This document shows positions 36,437-45,556 of a DNA stretch of 64,000 nt, piece after piece. Both the position numbers and the translations under genes were made by a program. This DNA is from Pseudomonadota bacterium (GTDB taxonomy: Bacteria; Pseudomonadota; Alphaproteobacteria; Rhizobiales; Phreatobacteraceae), in assembly GCA_020161695.1 (NCBI GenBank), contig JAIUOO010000020.1, forward strand, positions 39,826-103,825, in the 5' to 3' direction. The notes beneath the pieces are model-generated. The model was given only the letters and a program-made list of their open reading frames with translations, was not told the origin of the DNA and ran no database searches. Numbering within the stretch: the stretch's first letter is position 1; each line of letters starts with the position of its first letter.

Positions 36437-37540
36437 TCAGTCGACATAGCGCCGGTGGTAGCGCCTGCCGAGGCCGGTCAGGATTTCGTAGCCGATCGTG
36501 CCGGCGGCTTCCGCGACATCGTCCACGCCGATGCCATCGCCGATCAGCGTCACGGCGTCGCCCTTGGCGACCTGACCCGCATCGGTGACGTCGATGGCGA
36601 TCAGGTCCATCGAGACCCGGCCGGCGAGGGGGCAGAGGACGCCGTTCACGCGCGCGGGCGCGCCCGTCTTGCGGTCGGTCGACCCGGCCTGGCGCAGATA
36701 GCCATCGGCATAGCCGACGGAGACGATGGCGATGTGGCTCGTGCGGGGCGCGGTCCAGGCCGCGCCATAGCCGACGGTCTGCCCCTTTGCGACGCTGCGG
36801 ACCTGAACGACGGGGGCATCGAGCCGCACCACAGGCTCCAGCGGGTCCCGGCCCGACACGAAGCGCGCGCCGTAAAGCGCGACGCCCGGGCGCATGATGT
36901 CGTGATGCGAGGCGGGCAGGGCGCAACCAGCCGAATTGGCGAGCGAGCCGGGCACGCCCGGAAACAAGCCGCGCAGCTGGGCGAAACGGTCGATCTGCCG
37001 CGCCGTCAGCGGATGACCGGCCTCGTCGGCGCAGGCGAAATGGCTCATCAGCAACGCCGGCTCGAAGGCGAGCGCGGCCGGGCCGGGCTCGGCCAGCAGG
37101 GCGGCTTCGGCGAGGTCGAGCCCCAGCCGGTTCATGCCGGTATCGACATGGATAGCGGCCGGCAGCCGGCGCCCGGCCGTCTCGCAGAAGGCGGCGAAGG
37201 CCTCGACATCCTCGCGGCTGCCCAGCACGGGCCTGAGATCAGACGCGGCATAGGTGTCGATCGCCTCGCCGAACAGGCCGTTGAGCACGTAGATCGCGGC
37301 ATCCGGTGCAGCCGCGCGCAGGCGCTTGCCCTCGGAAATGTGCGCCACGAAGAAGGTCCGGCACCCCGCGCGCGCCAGCGCCGGGCCCGCCTTCTCGATG
37401 CCGATGCCATAGGCGTCCGCCTTCACGACCGCAGCGCATTGCGCTTTGGGTCCCATGGTGGCGAGCGCCCGGTAGTTCCGCTGGAGCGCGCCGAGGTCGA
37501 TGGTCAGCGTCGCGCCTGCTTCGTTCTCAGGAATCATCAT
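36437..37540 (-). CDS. alr: Alanine racemase
   Basis: A 367-residue PLP enzyme supplying D-alanine for peptidoglycan. The PLP lysine is Lys40 in VVKADAYGIG; the partner Tyr is in MRPGVALYGARF. The start at 37540 lies 2 bases after the dnaB stop, so coupled. Six of eleven Tyr codons are TAT, unlike dnaB. Confidence 0.96.
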   Translation of the reverse strand: MMIPENEAGATLTIDLGALQRNYRALATMGPKAQCAAVVKADAYGIGIEKAGPALARAGCRTFFVAHISEGKRLRAAAPDAAIYVLNGLFGEAIDTYAASDLRPVLGSREDVEAFAAFCETAGRRLPAAIHVDTGMNRLGLDLAEAALLAEPGPAALAFEPALLMSHFACADEAGHPLTARQIDRFAQLRGLFPGVPGSLANSAGCALPASHHDIMRPGVALYGARFVSGRDPLEPVVRLDAPVVQVRSVAKGQTVGYGAAWTAPRTSHIAIVSVGYADGYLRQAGSTDRKTGAPARVNGVLCPLAGRVSMDLIAIDVTDAGQVAKGDAVTLIGDGIGVDDVAEAAGTIGYEILTGLGRRYHRRYVD

Positions 37541-37542
37541 GC

Positions 37543-39051
37543 CTATTCGAGCCGTTCCGGCAGCTTGTCGGCGTCGGCGAGGTCGGAGAAGCGGGTCACC
37601 TGATCCTCGAATTGCAGCATGACGGTGCCGGTGGGGCCGTGGCGCTGCTTGCCGATGATGACTTCGGCGCGGCCATGGACCGAGGCCATGTCCGTCTGCC
37701 ACTTGAGATGTTCCTCGGTGCCGGGCTTCGGCTCCTTGTTCTTGAGGTAGTACTCCTCGCGGTACACGAACATGACGACGTCGGCATCCTGCTCGATCGA
37801 GCCCGATTCGCGCAGGTCCGACAATTGCGGCCGCTTGTCCTCGCGCTGCTCGACGGCGCGGCTCAGCTGCGACAGCGCCAGCACCGGCACGTCGAGTTCC
37901 TTGGCCAGCGTCTTGAGCCCGCGGGTGATCTCCGACACTTCCTGGACGCGGTTGGCATCGCGGCCGCCGCGCCCCGACGGCGCCAGCAGCTGGAGGTAGT
38001 CGACCACGATCATGCCCAGCCCGTGCGTCCGCTTGAGGCGGCGGGCGCGGGTGCGCAGCGCGGCGATCGACAGCGCCGGCGTGTCGTCGATGAAGAAATT
38101 GAGATGCTCGAGCTCGTGGCTGACCGACAGCACGCGGTCGAAGTCCGCGCTGATCAGCTCGCCCTTGCGGATCTTCTCGGACGAGATCTCCGCCTGCTCG
38201 GAAAGCATGCGGGTGGCGAGCTGCTCGGCCGACATTTCCAGCGAGAAGAAGCCCACGACGGCGCCATCCACCGCCTTCGGCCGGCCGTCGACGATCTCCT
38301 CGCGGTAGGCCTTGGACGCGTTGAAGGCGATGTTGGTGGCCAGCGCGGTCTTTCCCATCGAGGGGCGGCCGGCGAGGATGATCAGGTCCGAGCGATGCAT
38401 GCCGCCCAGCAGCTGGTCGAGCTGGAACAGGCCGGTCGCCACGCCGGTCAACCCGCCGTCGCGGCTGTAGGCCGCCTCGGCGGCGTTCATCGCCTCGGTC
38501 AGGGCGATGCGGAAGGCCTTGAAGCCGCCCTCGGTCTGGCCGGAACTGGCGAGGTCGTAGAGCTTCTTCTCGGCGGTCTCGATCTGGGCGATCGCCGTGT
38601 CCTCGACGTCGCCGCTGCCGAACGCGCCGTTGACCACGGTCTCGCCGATGTCGATCAGCTGGCGACGCAGGAAGAGGTCGTGCACGGCGCGGCCGAACGC
38701 GCCGGCGTCGATCACGTGCACCGACGCCGCCGCCAACCGCGCGAGGTAGGCGGCGCCGCCCGCCGCCTTCATGTCCTCGTCCTGCTCGACGTAGGTCTTG
38801 AGCGTGACCGCGCTCACCACCTGGCCGCGCTCGATCAGCTTGGACAGCGAGTCGAACAGCTTGCCGTGCAGCGGATCGGCGAAGTGTTCCGGTCTGAGGA
38901 ACTCCGCGACCCGCTGGTAGGCGGCGTTGTTGACGAGGATCGCGCCCAGCAGCGCCTGTTCCGCCTCGAAATTGTGCGGCGGCTCGCGCAGGCGAATGTC
39001 TTCGGCGCCGGGCAGGCGCGTGACGTTGGTCGGATCTTTCAACGGCTCCAT
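37543..39051 (-). CDS. dnaB: Replicative DNA helicase
   Basis: A 502-residue hexameric helicase that unwinds the replication fork. N-terminal DnaB domain begins PPHNFEAEQALLGAIL; the RecA-like motor has GRPSMGKTALA and VVDYLQL. ATG 39051 follows AAGAAG; a GTG at 39087 is also in frame. All ten Tyr codons I checked are TAC, unlike alr next to it. The last third is highly conserved at nucleotide level and is a possible place for a join. Confidence 0.96.
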   Translation of the reverse strand: MEPLKDPTNVTRLPGAEDIRLREPPHNFEAEQALLGAILVNNAAYQRVAEFLRPEHFADPLHGKLFDSLSKLIERGQVVSAVTLKTYVEQDEDMKAAGGAAYLARLAAASVHVIDAGAFGRAVHDLFLRRQLIDIGETVVNGAFGSGDVEDTAIAQIETAEKKLYDLASSGQTEGGFKAFRIALTEAMNAAEAAYSRDGGLTGVATGLFQLDQLLGGMHRSDLIILAGRPSMGKTALATNIAFNASKAYREEIVDGRPKAVDGAVVGFFSLEMSAEQLATRMLSEQAEISSEKIRKGELISADFDRVLSVSHELEHLNFFIDDTPALSIAALRTRARRLKRTHGLGMIVVDYLQLLAPSGRGGRDANRVQEVSEITRGLKTLAKELDVPVLALSQLSRAVEQREDKRPQLSDLRESGSIEQDADVVMFVYREEYYLKNKEPKPGTEEHLKWQTDMASVHGRAEVIIGKQRHGPTGTVMLQFEDQVTRFSDLADADKLPERLE

Positions 39052-39284
39052 GCAGAGCTTCTTATGAAACGCGAGGGGGACGCTCACCCCGGAAATCGGA
39101 GCGTGGACAGCATTACCTTAATGACGTGAACAAGTCTGCGGCGGCGCCGGGGGACAGCCTCGCCGGATCGCAATTTTGCTCCACAGGCGATGCCCGGTTG
39201 ATGACGGAAGTTATAGTCCGGGGCAGAGAACAGGTCAAGAACCGATGAGCCCGGCCTTTATTGGGTGCCAGGCTGGCGGGGTCG

Positions 39285-39318
39285 TTGCAGGCCGATGCTA
39301 TCAAATGATAGCATCGGC
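39285..39318 (+). promoter_or_regulatory. FitA/VapC promoter-operator: 13-bp perfect inverted repeat
   Basis: GCCGATGCTATCA (39291-39303) and TGATAGCATCGGC (39306-39318) form a perfect palindrome with a 2-base centre, ending 2 bases before the antitoxin ATG. A -35-like TTGCAG is at 39285-39290 and ATAGCA at 39308-39313 stands 17 bases later. There is no room for a ribosome site, so the mRNA may be leaderless. Confidence 0.75.
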
Positions 39319-39320
39319 CA

Positions 39321-39554
39321 ATGCCTCAACTTCTGGTCCGGAACATTCCCCGCGACGTCGTCGAAGCGCTCAAGGCCCGGGCTGCCGCCAATGGGCGGAG
39401 CGCCGAGGCGGAGCATCGGCTGATCCTCGAGCAGGCGCTGCGCAAGGGACGGGCGGGCTTTCGCGAGCGGGCCCGGGCGTTTCGCGAGGCCACCGGCGAC
39501 CGCAAGCTGAGCGATTCCGCCGACCTGATCCGGGCCGAACGGGACTCCCGGTGA
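39321..39554 (+). CDS. FitA-like ribbon-helix-helix antitoxin
   Basis: A 77-residue protein with the Arc/FitA fold (PQLLVRNIPRDVVEALKARAAANGRSAEAEHR). The N-terminal strand binds DNA, the C-terminal tail the PIN toxin. Its stop overlaps the toxin start by 4 bases. Confidence 0.88.
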   Translation: MPQLLVRNIPRDVVEALKARAAANGRSAEAEHRLILEQALRKGRAGFRERARAFREATGDRKLSDSADLIRAERDSR

Positions 39555-39985
39555 CGGTCGTCGTCGACGCGTCGGTGGCCCTGAAATGGGTGCTGGCGGA
39601 AGACGGCAGCGACGCCGCGGACGCCCTGCTCGAAGCCGACGATCTCGTCGCTCCTTCCCTGTGGCAACTCGAGGTCGCGAACGCCCTCTGGCGCCGGGTG
39701 GTGCGTAGTGAACTTTCCGGCCGCGAAGCCGACGAGCGCTTCAAGGAATTGCTGACGGCCCCCGTGGCGACCATCCCCCTGGAAGAAGTCCTGCCGGCGG
39801 CCTTTCGGTTGGCCGGCGACCTGAACCATCCGGTGTACGACTGTCTCTATCTCGCCCTGGCCCTGCGGGAGGACGCCTACGTGGTCACCGCCGACCGCCG
39901 TTTCGTGGCGGCCGCAAGTTCAGTCCCGGCTTTGTCGGAGCGCGTGCGCCTGCTGGGCGCGAGGGCTCCCGTCACGCGCCGGTAG
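39551..39985 (+). CDS. VapC/FitB-type PIN-domain toxin
   Basis: A 144-residue PIN protein starting at GTG 39551. Active-site acids are in VVVDASVALKW, LWQLEVANAL, HPVYDCLYLALA and VTADRRF. Ribonuclease toxin partner of the preceding antitoxin. Its 3' end overlaps the convergent CoA-transferase gene by 14 bases. Confidence 0.88.
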   Translation: MTVVVDASVALKWVLAEDGSDAADALLEADDLVAPSLWQLEVANALWRRVVRSELSGREADERFKELLTAPVATIPLEEVLPAAFRLAGDLNHPVYDCLYLALALREDAYVVTADRRFVAAASSVPALSERVRLLGARAPVTRR

Positions 39986-41168
39986 CGACCGCCTTGCGGT
40001 CGACCAGCGCGGCGATCTCGTCGGCCGAGTAGCCGGCGGCGCGCAGCACTTCCTCGGTGTGCTGGCCGAGCCGCGGCGGCAGGCGATGGATGCCGGCCGG
40101 CGATTCAGAGAAGCGCGCCGGCGGCCGGGCCTGGCGGATCTTGCCCTCGCTCGGGTGGTCGAGCTCGACGAACAGTCCGACGCCCTTGAGGTGCGGCTGG
40201 TCCTGGACCTCGGTCAGCTTGGCGAACGAGGCGTGCGGCACGTCGATCTTCAGGAACAGCGCTTCCCACTCGGCGGTCGTGCGGGTGATCGCGATCTCGC
40301 GCATCTTGTCGTAGATCCTGTCGATGTTGGCGGCGCGGCTCACCGGGTCGCGGACGCCGAATTCCTCGATGCACTCGGGATGGCCGACCGACTCGAAGAA
40401 GGTGCACCAGTTGTCGCCGGAGTAGGGCAGCATGGTGAGCCAGCCGTCCTTGGTCTTCACCGGCTTGCGTTCCTTCATGCGCTTGTAGCCCGACGGGCCG
40501 ATCGACGGCACGAAGGCGTGGCCGCCCAGCATCTCGATGCTGTTGAACGCCGCGACCGTCTCGAGCATCGGCACCTCGACCAGCTGGCCCTGGCCGGTGC
40601 GCTCGCGGCGCAGAAGCGCGGCGCTGATCGCCGCGGTGAGCGCCAGCCCGCACAGCTTGTCGCCGACCAGGCTCGGCACGAAGGCCGGCTCGTCGTCGGT
40701 GCCGATCGCCGAGGCGAGGCCGGACGCCGCCTGCACCACCTCGTCGAAGGCGGGGCGGGCGGCCCACGGCCCGTCCTGGCCGAAGCCGGTGGCGGCGGCG
40801 TAGACCAGCCGCGGGTTCAGCACGCGGCAATCCTCGTAGCCGAAGCCCAGGCGCCCCATGGCGGCGGGACGGATGTTGGTGACCAGCACGTCGACCGTCG
40901 GGATCAGCCGGCGCAGCACGTCCTTGCCCTCGGGCGTCTTGAGGTCGATGGCGATGCTGCGCTTGTTGCGGTTGGCGGCCATGAACTGCCCACTCATGCC
41001 GCGGTTGCGCGACTGGCCGGTGTAGCGCCAGCCGTCGCCGGTCAGCGACTCGACCTTGATGACGTCGGCGCCCCAGTCGCCCAGCGTCTGCGAGCCGTAG
41101 GGCCCGAACAGGATGGCGGTGAGATCGAGGACCCTGATGCCCTCGAGCGGGCCGGTGGCCTGAGACAT
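39972..41168 (-). CDS. Class III CoA-transferase (CaiB/BaiF family)
   Basis: A 398-residue family III CoA-transferase: GIRVLDLTAILFGPYGSQTLGDWGADVIKVE at the start and the catalytic Asp in VGDKLCG (near residue 169). Such enzymes move CoA between organic acids (formate/oxalate, carnitine, succinate). Substrate unknown; no acyl-CoA dehydrogenase partner nearby. Mostly TAC for Tyr, as in the rest of this block. Confidence 0.93.
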   Translation of the reverse strand: MSQATGPLEGIRVLDLTAILFGPYGSQTLGDWGADVIKVESLTGDGWRYTGQSRNRGMSGQFMAANRNKRSIAIDLKTPEGKDVLRRLIPTVDVLVTNIRPAAMGRLGFGYEDCRVLNPRLVYAAATGFGQDGPWAARPAFDEVVQAASGLASAIGTDDEPAFVPSLVGDKLCGLALTAAISAALLRRERTGQGQLVEVPMLETVAAFNSIEMLGGHAFVPSIGPSGYKRMKERKPVKTKDGWLTMLPYSGDNWCTFFESVGHPECIEEFGVRDPVSRAANIDRIYDKMREIAITRTTAEWEALFLKIDVPHASFAKLTEVQDQPHLKGVGLFVELDHPSEGKIRQARPPARFSESPAGIHRLPPRLGQHTEEVLRAAGYSADEIAALVDRKAVATGA

Positions 41169-41295
41169 GCCGGTCGACTCCCGGTGAAAACTTGGGGAGC
41201 GGAGTGTGCGCGCGCGACCGCGGGCTTTGCACCCGCCGCGTGCGATTCGTTCCGCGCTGCAGGGCAGCAGCGAATATCGGAACGCCGGGCCGAGC

Positions 41296-42534
41296 CTACT
41301 CGGCGGCGATCGACGAACGCAGCGGCAGGCTCTTCTCGACTTCCAGCATGTAGTCGCGGGTGATCGGCACCGCGTCCTGGCGCCGGGCGATCTGCACCTG
41401 GAAGACCATCTGGTTCATGTAACGGAACGCGACCTCGCAGCCGGCGAGGTAGAACTCCCACATCCGGCAGAAGCGGTCGTCGTAGCCGGCGAGCTGCTTG
41501 ATGCGGTCGCGGTTGGCGAGGAAGCGCTCGCGCCAGTGGCGCAGAGTCTCGGCGTAGTGCAGGCGCAGGATCTCGATGTCGGTGACCCACAGGCCGACCC
41601 GCTCGATCGCCGACAGGACCTCCGACAGGGCCGGCGTGTAGCCGCCCGGGAAGATGTACTTGCGCAGCCAGGTGTTGGTGCCGCCGGGCGGCTCCATGCG
41701 GCCGATCGCGTGCAGCAGCATGACGCCGTCGTCGGCCAGCAGGTCCTTCACCTTCGAGAAGTACTCGACGTAATGCGCGGCGCCGACATGCTCGAACATG
41801 CCGACCGAGACGATGCGGTCGTAGCGCCCGGGCTCGTGGCGATAGTCGAGCAGCTTGAAGCGCACGTGGTCGGCCAGCCCGCCCTCCAGGGCCCGCCGGC
41901 TGGAGACCGCGTGCTGCTCTCGCGACAGCGTCACGCCGGTGACGTCGACGCCGAAGTTCTTGCCGATGAACAGCGCCATGCCGCCCCAGCCCGACCCGAT
42001 GTCGAGCACCTTCTGGCCGGGCTTGAGCAGCAGCTTGGCGGCGATGTGCCGCTTCTTGTCGGCCTGCGCCTGCTCGAGCGACACGTCGCCGTCGCAGAAG
42101 TAGGCGCAGGAATACTGGCGGTCGGGGTCGAGGAAGTAGTCGTAGAGCTCGTCCCGCAGGTCGTAATGATGGGCGACGTTCTTCTGCGCCGTGCCGACCG
42201 GGTTGTACTGCTGCAGGACGCGCATCCAGCGTTGCAGGGCGTAGGACCACTTGACCAACGGGGTGGCGTCGAGCGCCGCCGTGTTGCGGCCGACCAGGTC
42301 GAGCAGGTCGTAGAGGCTGCCGTCCTCCATGGTGACCGTGCCGTCCATGTAGGCCTCGCCCAGCGCCAGCCGCGGGCGCAGCACCAGCCGGGTCGCCGTC
42401 TTCCGGTCGTGGACCCGCATGGTCACGGCGGGGCCCGGCCGGGAGCCCCGGACGGTATGCGACTGTCCGGCGGGGTCGATGATGGTGAGCTGTCCTTCGT
42501 CCACGATGCGGGCGAGGACCCGGGCCAGGAGCAT
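41296..42534 (-). CDS. cfa: Cyclopropane-fatty-acid-phospholipid synthase
   Basis: A 412-residue SAM-dependent enzyme that adds a methylene to unsaturated phospholipid chains. The SAM site is VLDIGSGWGGMA; NVAHHYDL and MFEHVG are family signatures. N-terminal domain about 1-110. It protects membranes in acid and stationary phase. Confidence 0.95.
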   Translation of the reverse strand: MLLARVLARIVDEGQLTIIDPAGQSHTVRGSRPGPAVTMRVHDRKTATRLVLRPRLALGEAYMDGTVTMEDGSLYDLLDLVGRNTAALDATPLVKWSYALQRWMRVLQQYNPVGTAQKNVAHHYDLRDELYDYFLDPDRQYSCAYFCDGDVSLEQAQADKKRHIAAKLLLKPGQKVLDIGSGWGGMALFIGKNFGVDVTGVTLSREQHAVSSRRALEGGLADHVRFKLLDYRHEPGRYDRIVSVGMFEHVGAAHYVEYFSKVKDLLADDGVMLLHAIGRMEPPGGTNTWLRKYIFPGGYTPALSEVLSAIERVGLWVTDIEILRLHYAETLRHWRERFLANRDRIKQLAGYDDRFCRMWEFYLAGCEVAFRYMNQMVFQVQIARRQDAVPITRDYMLEVEKSLPLRSSIAAE

Positions 42535-42650
42535 TGCCGACCTTCGTGATGGGGACCTTCACGGAAATGTTAGTCCAGATGGCAATTTCAAGGCAAAGCT
42601 CCTTGCACGCTTCACGCAGGAGCGTACACATCCGCACCCCGAGTTAGGGG

Positions 42651-42665
42651 TGCGACGCAGTCGCA
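42651..42665. promoter_or_regulatory. Perfect inverted repeat upstream of the iron-binding protein gene
   Basis: TGCGAC - GCA - GTCGCA lies 79 bases before the gene start, upstream of the Fur-like box. Possibly a second regulator site. Confidence 0.35.
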
Positions 42666-42705
42666 ATTGGCTTGCGGCGCAATACCCCCAATGTTATCTC
42701 GTGAC

Positions 42706-42720
42706 TGCAAGTCATTCGCA
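42706..42720. promoter_or_regulatory. Fur-like box
   Basis: TGCAAGTCATTCGCA differs at two positions from the palindrome TGCGAATCATTCGCA, a Fur-box form, and lies 23 bases before the iron-binding protein start. It fits iron repression of that gene. Confidence 0.6.
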
Positions 42721-42743
42721 CGTGGTGCAATCGGGAGGCCTTC

Positions 42744-43778
42744 GTGAAGCGGCGCTTCGTTCTCAAGTCCGGTACGGCGTTCGGTGCCGGCCTGCTGTTC
42801 CTGCCCTCGGCGCGCGCCCAGAACGGCACGCTGAACATCTATTCGGCCCGGCACTACAACACCGACGAGGCGCTGTACGGCAACTTCGCCGACCTGAGCG
42901 GGGTGAAGATCAACCGCATCGACGCCGAACCCGACCCGCTGGTCGAGCGCCTGAAGGCCGAGGGTGACAAGAGCCCGTGCGACATCTTCCTGACGACCGA
43001 CGCCGGGCGCATCGAGCGGGCGCGCCAGCTCGGCCTGCTGCAGCCGGTCGTATCGGACGTGCTGGCGGCCGCCGTGCCGGCCCACCTGCGCGACCCGGAC
43101 AACACCTGGTTCGGCTTCTCCAAGCGGGCCCGCGTCATCGTCTACAACAAGGAGAAGGTGCCGGCGGCCGAGGCCCCGAAGACCTACGAGGCGCTGGCCG
43201 ATCCGAAGTGGAAGGGCAAGCTGCTGATCCGTTCGTCGGGCCACATCTACAACCAGTCGCTGGTCGGCTCGCTCTTGGCGGCGCTCGGCCCGGAGAAGAC
43301 CGAGGCCTGGGCGCGCGGCGTGGCGGCCAATCTCGCGCGCGTGCCGCGCGGCGGCGACACCGACCAGATCAAGGGCGTCGCCGCGGGCGAGGCCGAGATC
43401 GGCGTCACCAACACCTACTACCTCGCCAACCTGATGCGTTCGAAGAAGGCGGAGGACCGCGAGGTCGCGGCGAAGGTCGGCGTGATCTTCCCCGACCAGG
43501 CCGGCCGCGGCACGCACGTCAACATCTCGGGCGGCGCCGTCGCGCGCCACGCCCCGAACCGCGTCGCGGCGGTGAAGTTCCTCGAGTACCTGGTATCGCC
43601 GCCGGCCCAGCGATACTTCGCCGAGGGCAACTCGGAGTACCCGGTGGTGGCGGGCGTCGCCCTGTCGACCGAGCTCCAGGCGCTGGGCCCGTTCAAGGAA
43701 GACCAGCTCAACGCCCGCGTGTTCGCGCTGAACAACGCCGAGGCGCTGAAGATCATGGACCGCGCCGGCTGGAAATAA
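42744..43778 (+). CDS. Fe(III) ABC transporter periplasmic binding protein (FbpA/FutA-like)
   Basis: A 344-residue exported protein; signal peptide KRRFVLKSGTAFGAGLLFLP cut after ARA. The mature protein opens LNIYSARHYNTDEALYGNF and has the paired tyrosines in TNTYYLANLM that coordinate ferric iron. GTG 42744 follows GGGAGG. A Fur-like box precedes it. The only permease nearby is convergent and no ATPase gene is seen. Confidence 0.9.
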   Translation: MKRRFVLKSGTAFGAGLLFLPSARAQNGTLNIYSARHYNTDEALYGNFADLSGVKINRIDAEPDPLVERLKAEGDKSPCDIFLTTDAGRIERARQLGLLQPVVSDVLAAAVPAHLRDPDNTWFGFSKRARVIVYNKEKVPAAEAPKTYEALADPKWKGKLLIRSSGHIYNQSLVGSLLAALGPEKTEAWARGVAANLARVPRGGDTDQIKGVAAGEAEIGVTNTYYLANLMRSKKAEDREVAAKVGVIFPDQAGRGTHVNISGGAVARHAPNRVAAVKFLEYLVSPPAQRYFAEGNSEYPVVAGVALSTELQALGPFKEDQLNARVFALNNAEALKIMDRAGWK

Positions 43779-43798
43779 GGCGTCGGCCGCAGGGGATA

Positions 43799-43859
43799 GG
43801 TCCCTCGCTGCGCTCGGGATGACAACCCTTTCCTGTCATCCCGAGCGCAGCGAGGGACC
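43799..43859. repeat. 26-bp inverted repeat
   Basis: Perfect 26-base arms (43799-43824 and 43834-43859) begin GGTCCCTCGCTG and end CGAGGGACC, around a 9-base centre. This is a widely scattered bacterial element that can encode SLAALGMT/HPERSEG peptides. It lies between convergent genes, may terminate both, and supplies the permease's last codons. Confidence 0.9.
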
Positions 43860-45467
43860 TTTCGTTTTCGCGATCGTGCGGCTGAGCACGATCACCGGTG
43901 CCAACGACACCGCGACGATGACCAGTGCGCCGACCGCCGCCTGCGCGAGCCGCTCGTCGGAGGCGAAGCGGTAGACGCCGATCGCCAGGGTATCGAGGTT
44001 GAACGGCCGGATCAGCAGCGTCGCCGGCAGTTCCTTCATCACCTCGACGAATGCCACCAGCGCCGCGGTGAGGGCGGGACCGCGCAGCATCGGCGCGTGG
44101 ATGTAGCGCAGCACCTGCCGCGGCCCGGCGCCGAGGATGCGCGCGCCGTCGTCCATTGCCGGGTCGATGGCCGCCAGCCCGGGCGACACGTTGCCGAGGC
44201 CGACCGCGAGGAAGCGCACCGTGTAGGCCAGCAGGAGCGCCAGCGCGGTGCCGCTCAGGACCGGGACCGCCGGCACGCCGAACAGGCCGCGGCACAGCCA
44301 GTCGAGCACGCGGTCGCCGCCGGCCAGCGGCAACAGGATGCCGACCGCGATCACCGCGCCGGGGATCGCGTAGCCGAGCGTCGAGAACTCGACCAGGCGC
44401 GCGACCGAGCGCTGGCGCGACAGCCGTCCGGCATACGCAAGGAAGAGGGCGAGGACGACGATGATCGCCGCCGCCGCGCTCGCCAGCGCGAGGCTGTTCA
44501 TCGCGTCGGCCACGAAGCGCCGGTCGGCGACGAAGGCGTCGGACGACGCGGCGAGGTGGACGAGGTGGAGAGTCGGCACGACGAAGCCCAGCAGCACCGG
44601 CAGGAAACAGGCGAGCAGGGCGGCGAGGCCGGCGAGCGGGCCGAGCCTTGCCGGTTCGGCGGCCTGGACCAGCGTCGAGGCGACGTCGTAGCGGGCGCGG
44701 CCGCGCGCCGATCGCTCGACCGCGACGAGCAGGATGGCCAGCGCGATCAGCACGACGGCGATCTGCGCCGCGCCCTCGCGGTTCCCCATCCCGAACCAGG
44801 TGCGGTAGATCGCGGTCGTGAGGGTGTGGACGCCGTAGTACTGGACCGTGCCGAAGTCGGCGAGCGCCTCGAGCAGGGCCAGCACGACGCCGGCCGCGAT
44901 CGCCGGGCGGGCGAGCGACAGGCCGACCCCGAAGAAGGTCCGCCACGGTCCGTGGCCGAGGATCCGGCTGGCCTCGATCAGGGCCCGCGACTGGGCGAGG
45001 AAGGCGCTGCGCGCCGCGAGGTAGACGTACGGGTAGAGGACCAGCGTGAAGAGCAGCGCCACCCCGCCGGCCGAACCGAGATCGGGAAACCAGTAGTCGC
45101 CGCGGCCCCAGCCGGTGGCGCCGCGCAGCGCGCTTTGCAACGGCCCGGCATAGGCCAGCAGGTCGGCGTAGGCGTAGCCGATGATATAGGTCGGCAGCAC
45201 CAGCGGCAGCAGCAGCGTCCACTGCAGCGTGCGGCTGCCGGGGAACCGGCAGGTCGTGACCAGCCACGCCGTCCCGGTGCCGATCGCGGTCGTCCCGATC
45301 CCGACGACCAGCAGCAGCACCAGCGTGTTCAAGAAGATGTCGCCGAGTTGCGTCGCGGCGAGGTGGCGCCACAGCTCGGCCTGCGGGACCAGCAGGCTGG
45401 AGGCCACGCCGAGCAGCGGCAGGGCGACCAGCGCCGCGATCGCCAGCGCGCCGATCCGCCAGCTCAT
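43836..45467 (-). CDS. Fe(III) ABC transporter permease (FbpB-like, two fused BPD domains)
   Basis: A 543-residue inner-membrane protein with about twelve helices in two tandem permease halves, as in FbpB/AfuB. ATG 45467 is preferred to an upstream TTG. The last residues (GPSLRSG and stop) are encoded inside the 26-bp repeat, so the native end is probably altered. It converges with the binding-protein gene. Confidence 0.9.
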   Translation of the reverse strand: MSWRIGALAIAALVALPLLGVASSLLVPQAELWRHLAATQLGDIFLNTLVLLLVVGIGTTAIGTGTAWLVTTCRFPGSRTLQWTLLLPLVLPTYIIGYAYADLLAYAGPLQSALRGATGWGRGDYWFPDLGSAGGVALLFTLVLYPYVYLAARSAFLAQSRALIEASRILGHGPWRTFFGVGLSLARPAIAAGVVLALLEALADFGTVQYYGVHTLTTAIYRTWFGMGNREGAAQIAVVLIALAILLVAVERSARGRARYDVASTLVQAAEPARLGPLAGLAALLACFLPVLLGFVVPTLHLVHLAASSDAFVADRRFVADAMNSLALASAAAAIIVVLALFLAYAGRLSRQRSVARLVEFSTLGYAIPGAVIAVGILLPLAGGDRVLDWLCRGLFGVPAVPVLSGTALALLLAYTVRFLAVGLGNVSPGLAAIDPAMDDGARILGAGPRQVLRYIHAPMLRGPALTAALVAFVEVMKELPATLLIRPFNLDTLAIGVYRFASDERLAQAAVGALVIVAVSLAPVIVLSRTIAKTKGPSLRSG

Positions 45468-45495
45468 GGCGCGGCGGGCCGGGGCAGGGCCGGGC

Positions 45496-45532
45496 AAAAA
45501 AAACGCATGCCACCGCGGAGCGGTGGCATGCG
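45496..45532 (-). terminator. Intrinsic terminator of the rpsF-rpsR-rplI operon
   Basis: A 13-bp stem with a 3-base loop (45504-45532, arms starting CGCATGCCACCGC) followed on the minus strand by eight T. A textbook terminator, 25 bases after the rplI stop. Confidence 0.95.
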
Positions 45533-45556
45533 CCAGAACGACGGCACGGGGCCTCG

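Noticed and set aside
45468..45497. Upstream TTG start for the permease
   Set aside because: It would begin inside the rplI terminator region and add PAPARR residues with no homology.
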